Part shown: positions 19,283 through 28,139 of the stretch, piece by piece
How positions within the stretch are numbered: position 1 is the stretch's first letter
Layout of the letters: each line of letters opens with the position of its first letter
Assembly: GCA_023270055.1 (NCBI GenBank)
Contig: JAGDYB010000004.1
Coordinates: forward strand, 1 to 43,360
DNA length: 43,360 bases
Source: Microcaldota archaeon
GTDB lineage: Archaea > Micrarchaeota > Micrarchaeia > Micrarchaeales > CABMGC01
Direction: 5' to 3'
Made by a program: the position numbers and the translations under genes
Notes under the pieces: model-generated
What the model saw: only the letters and a program-made list of their open reading frames with translations
What the model was told of the DNA's origin: nothing
The model's database searches: none

Positions 19283-20578
19283 TTACGGCATTTTGCCAAT
19301 CAGGCATGCCGACGTTGCCCCTTCTATTCTGACGCGTATGCGGTCGCCCAGCCTGACGCCGCTCTCCTTTCCTATTGCCACGCTTCTGTAGCTGTCATCC
19401 CTCCCGGTAAGCGATCTTGCGTTCTCTTCAGTTATTAACACGCTTTCTACCTTTTGCAACAGCTCATTGTGCAGCTCGTACTGTATTTTTCTTGCAGTTC
19501 TTGACGCGCTGACGCTTCTCTCCTTTATGATAGTGTTCGAAAGCTGCGGCATCCTTGAAGCTTCCGCATGCGGTCTGGCTCCAAACATAGACACGTTTGT
19601 AACCTCTGGCCTTATCCTCTCGAGGAGCGCGATTGTGTCATGGAAGTCGGCATCTGTTTCGGTAGGGAAACCAACTATAATATCGGTTGCTATGCTTATT
19701 CCGCTTATTTTGCTCCTCAACTCCCTTACGTAGTTCTCGTATTCTTCTATTGTATAATTTCTCCTCATTTTTTTCAGTATGGTGTTGCTTCCTGACTGAA
19801 CAGGGAGATGGATAAACTTGTACAGCTTTTCGCTTTTGTACGCATCGACAAGATCGTCGAAATACCTGTGAAGGTGCTCCGGGTTTAGCATCCCCACTCG
19901 TATCCTGAAATCCCCTTCTATCTGAGCCGCGTGCTGTGCAAGCAATGCGATGTTTGTCTTCCTGTCAAGTCCGTACGCGCCGGTATCCTGTGCCGTAAGC
20001 TCTATCTCCTTGGCTCCATTTTCGACGCTCGTTTTTACAGCTTGCAATATAAGCTCCTCGCTGAAGCTGTTTAGCGGCCCCCTTGCGTATTTGGTTTCGC
20101 AGAACGAACAGTTGCTCAGGCAGCCTTCGCTTATAGGTACCCTAGCTATGATCCCCTGGCCATTTATTCCGTAGGCCAGCTTGTCAACCCTGCCGTAAGT
20201 ATCGTATACGGCGCGCTGCCCCTTTTTAATCTTGTCGATTGCTTCAACCACATTTCCGATGTTGCTAGTGGTTATTATGCTTGCTTCGGGAACGACTTTT
20301 TCTATCTTGTCCCTATTCGCGCTGGCCATGCATCCTGCAACGATCAACTTTTTGCCCATGCCCCGGATTTTGCCAAGCCTGTATAATATCTTTTGTTCCG
20401 TTGGCCTTTTCACCGTGCACGTGTTCACGATAACATAGTCGTAGCCCTCCATTGAAGCGGGCTTTCCATCATTGTAAACGATGTCGAAGCCGTTTTCGGA
20501 AAGCATGCTGCCCATTATCCTGCTGTCCGCCTGGTTGAGCGTGCATCCGTACGTTTGTATAAGCACCTTTTCTCCCAA
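19283..20578 (-). CDS. MiaB/CDKAL1-like radical SAM tRNA methylthiotransferase
   Basis: QTYGCTLNQADSRIM, radical SAM CLSNCSFC, C-terminal TRAM-like region. The track ORF extends to 20653; a TTG at 20578 (MGEKVLIQTYGC) lies about 28 nt below a TATA-like element. Confidence 0.9.
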   Translation of the reverse strand: MGEKVLIQTYGCTLNQADSRIMGSMLSENGFDIVYNDGKPASMEGYDYVIVNTCTVKRPTEQKILYRLGKIRGMGKKLIVAGCMASANRDKIEKVVPEASIITTSNIGNVVEAIDKIKKGQRAVYDTYGRVDKLAYGINGQGIIARVPISEGCLSNCSFCETKYARGPLNSFSEELILQAVKTSVENGAKEIELTAQDTGAYGLDRKTNIALLAQHAAQIEGDFRIRVGMLNPEHLHRYFDDLVDAYKSEKLYKFIHLPVQSGSNTILKKMRRNYTIEEYENYVRELRSKISGISIATDIIVGFPTETDADFHDTIALLERIRPEVTNVSMFGARPHAEASRMPQLSNTIIKERSVSASRTARKIQYELHNELLQKVESVLITEENARSLTGRDDSYRSVAIGKESGVRLGDRIRVRIEGATSACLIGKMP

Positions 20579-20776
20579 TCCATCGCCTTGGTAAATTCTG
20601 CAATATTTATATATATTTGCAGAACATTTGTTATTCATGTCTGGAGCATGCAAAGATTAAATCATTATCAAATATTATTTATACTTTGCACATTAATATA
20701 AAAGCCAAACCGACAATGTGTGTAAGAACAGAGGGCAACAGATAACAGGCAAAAATGTTTTAACCGGGGTTATTTG

Positions 20777-20971
20777 ATGATTTGCGAAAGGTGTGGTAAG
20801 GATATCTACAAATATAGCACGTGCAACTATTGCAAAAGAAAGATATGCAACAGCTGCGTCAAGAGTTCGAAGCGCATAAGCAAGACAGTAAGGATAGTCA
20901 TATGCAAGGACTGCTGGACCAAGATGGACACGAGAAGGCTCTACAAGTCCGCTACTGCGGAAAACATGTGA
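20777..20971 (+). CDS. Small zinc-finger protein with four Cys pairs
   Basis: MICERCGKDIYKYSTCNYCKRKICNSCVKSSKRISKTVRIVICKDCWTKMDTRRLYK. Confidence 0.75.
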   Translation: MICERCGKDIYKYSTCNYCKRKICNSCVKSSKRISKTVRIVICKDCWTKMDTRRLYKSATAENM

Positions 20972-20976
20972 ACAAA

Positions 20977-23900
20977 TCATTCTTTTGCTATCGAAACCCT
21001 TGCCTTCTCACCGCTGATGTCAAGCTCCTCGATCCTCGCCTTTTCATCAAGCCCTTTGCTTATCTCCGATGCACCCACATACTCCTTTATCTCCTTGCTG
21101 TTGCCCAGCACAATATTCACAAGCTCATCCGACGCGCTAAGGCCTATCCTTATCCTGTCTCCTTTCTTGAGCCCCATGTTTTTCCTTATCATCTGTATTC
21201 TTCTTTCAAACTCTCTTACCAGCGCTTCTGATTTCAGTTCAGCAGTGAGGTTTGTATCTATTTCTACGTTGCCATATTCCGTAGATGTCGCATTGCTGTC
21301 TATTCTTTTCTTAAGTATGGTAAATGCCTCCGGTGGCACGTCAAACGCTCCGGCATCTGTGTGCGCAATGTAATATCCTGTTTCATCAATGCCTCTCCTG
21401 ACCTCCTCCGGATCAGCCTTCTTGAGCGCCTCCGCAACCGCCTGCGCGTTTTGCTTGAAAAGAGGACCGAGCTTTGCATACACTGGCACAACCTCTTCAA
21501 CCCTCACGTCTCCAAGCTTGACTTCAATCTTTTTTACGTTTGTGTATCTTTCAATAAGGCTGCTCATCTTCTCAACGGTTGCATAGACATTTTCGTCTCC
21601 GACCTCTATCACTGCCTTGCCCACAGGCCACCTTAGCTTTATGCCCGCCTTCTCCCTGCTGTTAAGTATTGCTGTTATGAATGCGGAGCTTATGTTCATC
21701 TCACTCTCCAGTTCCTCGTTTATGCTCTTCCTGTCGTACTTAGGCCAGTCTTCAAGGAATATGCTCTCCCCCTTATATTCTTCCATGTAAATATTCTCAG
21801 CTGCCATTGGTATGGCCGGCGCCGCAGCAACAAGAAACTTGTAGAACACGGTTCTTATCACTTCAATGATCTTAACAGCGTCTCTTTTGCGCGATTCCAA
21901 TATCCTCTTCTTGGCAGACTTGAGATAGAACCTGCTGAAGTCGTCGAGTATGAACTTCCTCAGCGCGTTAACCGCGCCAGAAGCGTCATAATCTTCAAGC
22001 GATTCCGTCACTTTCTTTATGGTGCTGTTAAGTCTTGACATTATCCACTGTTCCTCAATGTCGTATCTGCCAGCATTGAACCGCTTCTTGAGCTTGCTGT
22101 TGTTTGGCATGTAGCCAATCGCCGCGGAATACTCGTCTATGAGATTCCTTATATTGTAAAGTGTGCTTATTACGCCCTCCGCCTCCTTTAGCTCGCTTTT
22201 CACAAAGGGCAGGTCTATCCAATGTGTGTGGCTCATAACCCAAAGCCTGAATGCGTCTGCACTTGAAATCGAAAGCAACTCCTTGAGGGAAATGAAGTTG
22301 CCCAGGTGCTTGTGCATCTCCCTTCCATCTTCCGCAAGCATCATACCGTCTATTATTACATGCTCGAAAGGCCTCTTGCCATATGCTACTACGCCCAGTT
22401 TCAGCAGACCGGTGAACCATCCCCTCAGCTGGTCTACTCCTTCAAGTATGAAGTCTGCGGGGAAAAACTTGTCGAATTCGTCGTCGCTGAGGCTGGCGCG
22501 GAACGCGGTGCTTGAATCGAACCACACATCTGCGACATCGCTTATCCTTCTCATGTCGCCGCCGCACTTTTCGCATTTCAGCACCACGCCGTCTATGTAC
22601 GGCCTGTGCAGATCTTTCAACGAATTCGCATACTCCTTGTCTGCCGCCTTCTCCTTGAGTTCTTCAAGCGAGCCAACAACGGTTGCGGTCCCGCACTTTT
22701 CGCATTTCCATATCGGCAGCGGTATGCCCCAGTACCTTTGGCGGGATATGCACCAGTCTGGCGAATTGTTAAGCACGTCCTCCTCCCATTTCTGCGCCTC
22801 AGGCGGATGCCACGCAACCTTCCTGTTCTCGCTTACCAGTTTTTTCTTTATCTTGCTTATGTTGAGAAAATACTGGTTCGTTGCAACATATATGAGCTTG
22901 CTTCCGCATCTCCAGCAGTGCGGGTAGCTGTGCGTTATTGACATGCTTGCAATGAGCGCCCCAGCGCTTTGCAGGTCCGCGATGAGCACCTTGTTTGCTT
23001 CGTCTGGCACCGCGATACCCTTGTATTTTCCGGCATCATCGCTGTATCTCGCGTCCTTGGTAATCGGCGAGAATATTGGCAGCCTGTTCTTCTTCCCTAT
23101 CAAATAGTCCTCAAGACCATGCCCTGGCGCAGTGTGCACAAGGCCCGTTCCTTCATCCAAAATAACCGTGGCCTCTGACATGACAACCCTGTGATACTTT
23201 CTGAATTCCTTCTGCTTTGGTATGAAATTCTCGAGCGGATGCAGATAGCGCAGCCCATCCAGTTCGCTGCCGTAGAATTCGGAGATCACTTCAGCGTTCT
23301 GGTTTATTGCGGCGACTACCTTGTCAAAAAGCTCTTTCGCTATTATATACTTCCTTTCGCCAACTCTTGCGAGCACGTAAAGCGCCTTTGGGTTTGCCGC
23401 TATCGCTATGTTTGAAACTATGGTCCAAGGGGTTGTTGTCCAAATGAGAAGATAAGTATCGTCGTCCACTTCTATTTTTGCCCGCGACCTTTTGACGTCG
23501 ACCTTGAAGCTGACATATATTGACGGATCGGTTTCATCGCCATATTCAACTTCAAGAGTGCCCTGCGAGAGAACGGTTTCGCAGTGTGGGCAGTACGCTG
23601 TTGTCTTGTTATCCTCGTACATGAGCCCTTTTTCATTTGCCTGTTTCAATATCCGCCAGCCTTTCTCTATGTATTCGTTCCTGTACGGCACGTAAGCATT
23701 TGCAAAGTCGAGCGAAACGCCGAAACGCTCGTAATCCGCATTCATCTTGTCGATAAACTGGTTCACATACTCCCTGCATTTCGCAACGAAATTGTCAACG
23801 CCTATCTTGCTTTCTATCTCTTTCTTTGACTTGAGCTCCAGCTGCTTCTCAACCCTGTTCTCTATAGGCAAGCCGTGCACGTCGTAGCCTGCGTGGTCGA

Positions 23901-24114
23901 ACACGTTGTAGCCCATGAACCTCCTGTACCTTATGAACAGGTCTTTCATCGTTTTTACCCATATCTGGCCCGGATGCAAATCGCCGCTCACATATGGCGG
24001 CCCATCGAGAAAATAGAATGGCTTGCCGTTCCTGTTCTTCTCGCGCACCTTGTCGTTTATGTGATTCTCCCTCCAGTATTTCAGGATTTTCTCCTCTTCT
24101 TCATTAAGGTTCAT
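20977..24114 (-). CDS. ileS: Isoleucyl-tRNA synthetase
   Basis: FLDGPPYVSGDLHPGQIWVKTMKD, DHAGYDVHGLPIENRVEKQL, TAPGHGLEDYLIG, WCISRQRYWGIPLPIW. Start set at ATG 24114 (MNLNEEEEKIL); the track start at 24135 is TTG. Confidence 0.95.
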   Translation of the reverse strand: MNLNEEEEKILKYWRENHINDKVREKNRNGKPFYFLDGPPYVSGDLHPGQIWVKTMKDLFIRYRRFMGYNVFDHAGYDVHGLPIENRVEKQLELKSKKEIESKIGVDNFVAKCREYVNQFIDKMNADYERFGVSLDFANAYVPYRNEYIEKGWRILKQANEKGLMYEDNKTTAYCPHCETVLSQGTLEVEYGDETDPSIYVSFKVDVKRSRAKIEVDDDTYLLIWTTTPWTIVSNIAIAANPKALYVLARVGERKYIIAKELFDKVVAAINQNAEVISEFYGSELDGLRYLHPLENFIPKQKEFRKYHRVVMSEATVILDEGTGLVHTAPGHGLEDYLIGKKNRLPIFSPITKDARYSDDAGKYKGIAVPDEANKVLIADLQSAGALIASMSITHSYPHCWRCGSKLIYVATNQYFLNISKIKKKLVSENRKVAWHPPEAQKWEEDVLNNSPDWCISRQRYWGIPLPIWKCEKCGTATVVGSLEELKEKAADKEYANSLKDLHRPYIDGVVLKCEKCGGDMRRISDVADVWFDSSTAFRASLSDDEFDKFFPADFILEGVDQLRGWFTGLLKLGVVAYGKRPFEHVIIDGMMLAEDGREMHKHLGNFISLKELLSISSADAFRLWVMSHTHWIDLPFVKSELKEAEGVISTLYNIRNLIDEYSAAIGYMPNNSKLKKRFNAGRYDIEEQWIMSRLNSTIKKVTESLEDYDASGAVNALRKFILDDFSRFYLKSAKKRILESRKRDAVKIIEVIRTVFYKFLVAAAPAIPMAAENIYMEEYKGESIFLEDWPKYDRKSINEELESEMNISSAFITAILNSREKAGIKLRWPVGKAVIEVGDENVYATVEKMSSLIERYTNVKKIEVKLGDVRVEEVVPVYAKLGPLFKQNAQAVAEALKKADPEEVRRGIDETGYYIAHTDAGAFDVPPEAFTILKKRIDSNATSTEYGNVEIDTNLTAELKSEALVREFERRIQMIRKNMGLKKGDRIRIGLSASDELVNIVLGNSKEIKEYVGASEISKGLDEKARIEELDISGEKARVSIAKE

Positions 24115-24142
24115 CGTGACACCTAAGACGAGCAATCTTATG

Positions 24143-24200
24143 CATAATTTTTATATGCACATTCATATGCACGTATGATATGCACAATACATGTGCATAT
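24143..24200 (-). promoter_or_regulatory. ileS promoter with an upstream array of ATATGCAC motifs
   Basis: ATATGCAC at 24153-24160, 24165-24172 and 24178-24185, and its reverse complement GTGCATAT at 24193-24200. They sit next to a TATAAAAATTA element located about 30-40 nt above the ATG. Confidence 0.5.
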
Positions 24201-24369
24201 ATGTGTATAATATTACAGTAAACAATATAATTTATTTGTATGACATAAGGTCCACCATTATAAACCTACCACGTGCGGGTGCATCCGCCAGTAAGGTCGA
24301 CAGTATTCCAGCGTTCGGCAAGTCTTTCTGCAAGTTGCTGTGCGCATCATTTATTCTTGGCGGAGGATG

Positions 24370-25356
24370 TCAGATGCCGAAGTTTCCCCGCTTCTCCATG
24401 CCAAACCTTTCCACTATGTTTGCATAGGTAAGCATGTACACGCTGCTTTCATCAAGCCCAACGCCGTAAAGCGTGTCCAGAAGCCTGCCGTAAAGCTTCA
24501 GGCTTTGTATGCCGGACATGTATGGCGGTTTCGTTTTTTCGGCACGCGTGTGCGGCGCGTTGTCCGTTTCTATCCAGTCTATCATTGACTTTTTCAAGCA
24601 TGACATAAGCCCCCTTCTTGTTTTTTCATCGCGCAATGGCGGATTGACCTTGTACGCAAGCCCGTTGTAGCCGTGCATCTCGTTTGTAGACAGCAAAAGA
24701 TGGTGCGGCGTCGCGCCGCATGTTATGTTAAGCCTTCTCCTTGCCTTGTCTATTTCCGCCACGGCTTCGGGAGTTGAGACGTGCGCTATATGCAAGGTTC
24801 CGTTGAATCCCGCGTTGCTCGCAAACCTTATCTGATCCTTGACAGATTCCAGCTCGGCCCTTGGCGGCCTTGCCAGATTCCACGTATACGGTTTTTCTGG
24901 ATCCCATCTATTCATATCAAAGTATTTTTCCTTTTCGCAGTGCACCGCGACAATTCCTTCATATCCCGCTTCAGCAAGCGTTTCATAGACCATTTTTTGC
25001 CCTTCCTCATCTGCAATCGCAAGATCTCCGACGCTTTTTCCCGCAAACATCTTGAGCCCGACAACCTTCCTGTTTTTTGATGCAAGCCCGGCCACCTCCC
25101 TGATCTGTTTCTCGTCCTTTGTTATGCCTGCATAAAGATAATATGGCTCTAGAACACCCTCGCTTGCCGCGAGCCTGAGCCTTCTCTCTGCGAGCTTCTT
25201 TGACACTATTGGTGGGTTTGTGTTTGGCATGTCAAACACAGCGATAATGCCTTTTTTGGCAGCGAGTTCAACTGTGGATTTGATTGTTGCCTTGTAATCC
25301 TCACTCCAGTCCCTGCAGTGTACGTGCGGATCTATGTGCGGCATGTTGAATTTCAC
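24370..25356 (-). CDS. pyrC: Dihydroorotase
   Basis: Amidohydrolase motifs PHIDPHVHCRDW, FDMPNTNPP, GLKMFAG, AVHCEKE, LHIAHVSTPEA, CGATPHHLLLS, ETDNAPH. Confidence 0.93.
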   Translation of the reverse strand: MKFNMPHIDPHVHCRDWSEDYKATIKSTVELAAKKGIIAVFDMPNTNPPIVSKKLAERRLRLAASEGVLEPYYLYAGITKDEKQIREVAGLASKNRKVVGLKMFAGKSVGDLAIADEEGQKMVYETLAEAGYEGIVAVHCEKEKYFDMNRWDPEKPYTWNLARPPRAELESVKDQIRFASNAGFNGTLHIAHVSTPEAVAEIDKARRRLNITCGATPHHLLLSTNEMHGYNGLAYKVNPPLRDEKTRRGLMSCLKKSMIDWIETDNAPHTRAEKTKPPYMSGIQSLKLYGRLLDTLYGVGLDESSVYMLTYANIVERFGMEKRGNFGI

Positions 25357-25364
25357 AAAATTAC

Positions 25365-26531
25365 CTATCCATATTTTTCAAGAACTGTTTTCTGAAGCGT
25401 TTGCATGTCGGTGCCATCGGCCTTGAGCCTTTGCGAAACTCTTTTTTCTATCTCGCTGAGCAGGCCGAAGCCAAAATATACATATGGGGTAAATCCCTCT
25501 AGCATGTTTGCGCCTGCCTTGAAGGTTTCATAGGCATCATCGCCATCGTATATCCCGCCGCATGCAATGATCATTGCCTCAGGAAACTCCGATCTCATAT
25601 CCTTTACCGCCCTGAGCCTGTATTCCCTTAGCGCCTTTCCGCTTATCCCGGCGGATTCGTATCCCCAGCTTTCGGTATTTATGTTTTCGCGCCCGACTTT
25701 CTTGGTGTTCACGACCACCACTCCATCGCCCCCGTTTTCTATAAAGCTGCGCACGAGGCTAATAGTGTTTTCTTTGTCGGCTTCCTCGTAGGGCCATATC
25801 TTTACCATCTTAAGCTTCTCCTTTGCGTATCTGTTCATGAGCTCAGCGGTCTTCGCGAACATGTCGTTGTTTCTAAGCTGGGTGAGCAAGCTTGTGTTCG
25901 GAGATGCTGGGTTCCATACGAATCCGTCTGCATACCTGCCCAATGAACTTATCAGCGTTTCCATCTCATTCAATGCACGGTCAGCACCCTCTTCGGGATC
26001 CGGCAGGCCACAAACGCTAACGTATACCGGTGCCGAGCCGCCCTTTTTCCTGTATTCAATAATTCTTTCCTGAAAGAAGCGCAGTCCCTTGCTGGGAAAT
26101 CCTTCGGCATTGTATACGTTGAGATTGGTCTCGTCGGCCATAAGCCGCGGCTTTGGATTGCCATCCCTGCTGTTCACTAGCACGGTTCCAGGCTCCAGAA
26201 AGCCGAAAAAATAGGAAAGGGGCAGCATCGCAATTCCATCCTTGTCAAGACCTGCGGCAGTACCGAACGGCGCGAATCTTTTACCCTTGACAGTTATCTC
26301 TATAGATTTCTTGCGCCCCATGAGCTTCGATGCATATCTTAGCGCTTTCGCATTTTCTCCCAGCAGCCGCAATGTGTTCTCATGCACGGTTTCCACATCC
26401 TGAAAATGCTGGTACAGTATAGGCCGCACTTCGTTTTTGAATATTTTTGTTGAGAACAAGCCCCTAAACATCTTGTATTTTTCCGCAATTGAAAGCTCCT
26501 TGCTGCTCTTTTCCTTGCGAACCTCGAGCAT
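25365..26531 (-). CDS. pyrD: Dihydroorotate dehydrogenase
   Basis: FAPFGTAAGLDKDG, GNPKPRLMADETNLNVYNAEGFPSKGL, WNPASPNTSLLTQLR, VVVNTKK, IIACGGIYDGDDAYETFKAGA. Confidence 0.88.
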   Translation of the reverse strand: MLEVRKEKSSKELSIAEKYKMFRGLFSTKIFKNEVRPILYQHFQDVETVHENTLRLLGENAKALRYASKLMGRKKSIEITVKGKRFAPFGTAAGLDKDGIAMLPLSYFFGFLEPGTVLVNSRDGNPKPRLMADETNLNVYNAEGFPSKGLRFFQERIIEYRKKGGSAPVYVSVCGLPDPEEGADRALNEMETLISSLGRYADGFVWNPASPNTSLLTQLRNNDMFAKTAELMNRYAKEKLKMVKIWPYEEADKENTISLVRSFIENGGDGVVVVNTKKVGRENINTESWGYESAGISGKALREYRLRAVKDMRSEFPEAMIIACGGIYDGDDAYETFKAGANMLEGFTPYVYFGFGLLSEIEKRVSQRLKADGTDMQTLQKTVLEKYG

Positions 26532-26663
26532 TGTATCGCTAATTAAATATATTCTACAAATAAAAATCTTGTCATGCGCCTATGCGAGCGCGACGCAAAA
26601 TGCAATGGCAACATATTTAATATTTGACGCGTATTTTTCAAGCAGAACAAAGGGTATGTGCAC

Positions 26664-27401
26664 ATGAAAGTACAATCTGCAGTTGAATTTATGCTTACCT
26701 ATGCATGGGCATTTATAATAATAGCCATATTCGTAGCAGTTGTTTTCCTTATAGTTGGCTCAAAAAACGTTTCGAGCTATACTCCATCATCTTGCTACAT
26801 AGAACCTTTGATCCCGTGCTCAACCGCGATACTTATGACAAATACTTCCTCATCCAACTCGGCATTCATAGTGAGCTTTTATAACGATCTTGGCACCCCA
26901 ATTGTTTTTTCCGGCAGCTCACTAAACGTTACACCATCATTGAATGGCAATCACTATTATGGCACTTGCTATCCTGCCAATGCGCCGATGGGTGCGCAGA
27001 TTGTGTGCAGCGCGATTCTTGCTGGCTATGCGCCATCAATAGGCTCGCAGCTTAACTCCATATTTACGATAACTTACAAAATATGCTCTCCGGCATGCTC
27101 ATCATACAACACTTCCGGCTACACAACAATAATATCGACAAAATACGCCAGCATACTTGACAGCGTTACCCTGATGACAAACACGAGCACCGGCTATGTC
27201 GTGGTAAGCGGCGTGCCATACCCAAGCAACACGCTTGTCGATTTCATAAGCGGCGTCAGATACAACGTTTCAGCAGTGCCGCCAAAGGGTGGCGTTTTCA
27301 GCGGATGGAGCGAGACGGGAAATGTGTTTGTAACAGGCAGCTCGCAGAATACGGCAGCATATGCAACCGGCAATGGCATTCTCACGGCAGACTTCAAATG
27401 A
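26664..27401 (+). CDS. Pilin-like surface protein: class III signal peptide plus C-terminal InlB B-repeat-like segment
   Basis: N-terminus MKVQSAVEFMLTYAWAFIIIAIFVAVVFLIVG; C-terminus VRYNVSAVPPKGGVFSGWSETGNVFVTGSSQNTAAYATGNGILTADFK. Confidence 0.7.
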   Translation: MKVQSAVEFMLTYAWAFIIIAIFVAVVFLIVGSKNVSSYTPSSCYIEPLIPCSTAILMTNTSSSNSAFIVSFYNDLGTPIVFSGSSLNVTPSLNGNHYYGTCYPANAPMGAQIVCSAILAGYAPSIGSQLNSIFTITYKICSPACSSYNTSGYTTIISTKYASILDSVTLMTNTSTGYVVVSGVPYPSNTLVDFISGVRYNVSAVPPKGGVFSGWSETGNVFVTGSSQNTAAYATGNGILTADFK

Positions 27402-27553
27402 TTCTTAATCGGCGAAAATATGTGCACGGCAAAAAGGCAAAAGAATATAAAGAATCAATGAAAATGAAAAAGGGAAAAATAAAAATCACGGATTGAAGGC
27501 AAGCGGGTGATTGTATCAGACTTGCGGACGCAACAACGATTTTCAGGACTGCA

Positions 27554-28078
27554 ATGGTTTTCCTGGTAGCATACATGATATTCGTAAAGTACAGCCCGCT
27601 TCTCACTATTTCCCTTATAATAATAATGTTCCTTCTTGATGCAGTTGATGGATACATTGCGAAGCACATAGACAAGAAGTCGAGTCCATTCGGGCCCAGG
27701 ATCGATGTTGCCGGCGACAGGATAACAGAATACACCTTCTGGGTGATCTTCACATACCTTAACATAATACCTCTTTTCGTCATACTGCTCGTCATAATAA
27801 GGCATTCCGTTGCTGATGCTTTTATGGGCTTCAAGGGAACATCTTCGAAGCTGAAGACTTCGTTTGCAAGGGCCGTTTACGGTTCGGGCATAGGCAGAGG
27901 TGGCGTTGGTGTGGTGAAGGTGATAACTTTTTCATATCTTGCTCTTGTCTACATGACAAACTATCAATACCCAATACTTGTTGGCTACGCACTTACAGCG
28001 ATTCTTGTAGTGTACATACTTCTGCGCGGCGCCGCAGAAGTTTACGAAAGCATCGAAAGCAGCAAGGGAAAGCAGTGA
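27554..28078 (+). CDS. CDP-alcohol phosphatidyltransferase family protein (true start may be upstream)
   Basis: DAVDGYIAKHIDKKSSPFGPRIDVAGD fits DxxDGxxA(R/K)x8Gx3Dx3D; several TM segments. Confidence 0.87.
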   Translation: MVFLVAYMIFVKYSPLLTISLIIIMFLLDAVDGYIAKHIDKKSSPFGPRIDVAGDRITEYTFWVIFTYLNIIPLFVILLVIIRHSVADAFMGFKGTSSKLKTSFARAVYGSGIGRGGVGVVKVITFSYLALVYMTNYQYPILVGYALTAILVVYILLRGAAEVYESIESSKGKQ

Positions 28079-28139
28079 GCGCTCGTTTCGCCGCATTTCA
28101 AGACAAAAGAATTTAAACTTCTATATCCTATCCTTTATC

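Noticed and set aside
22163-22927. Plus ORF 22163..22927 (254 aa) opposite ileS
   Set aside because: Antisense to a well-supported synthetase; no motif.
24153-24200. CRISPR-like reading of the ATATGCAC repeats
   Set aside because: Repeats are only 8 bp with 4-5 bp spacers and one copy is inverted; more like an operator array.
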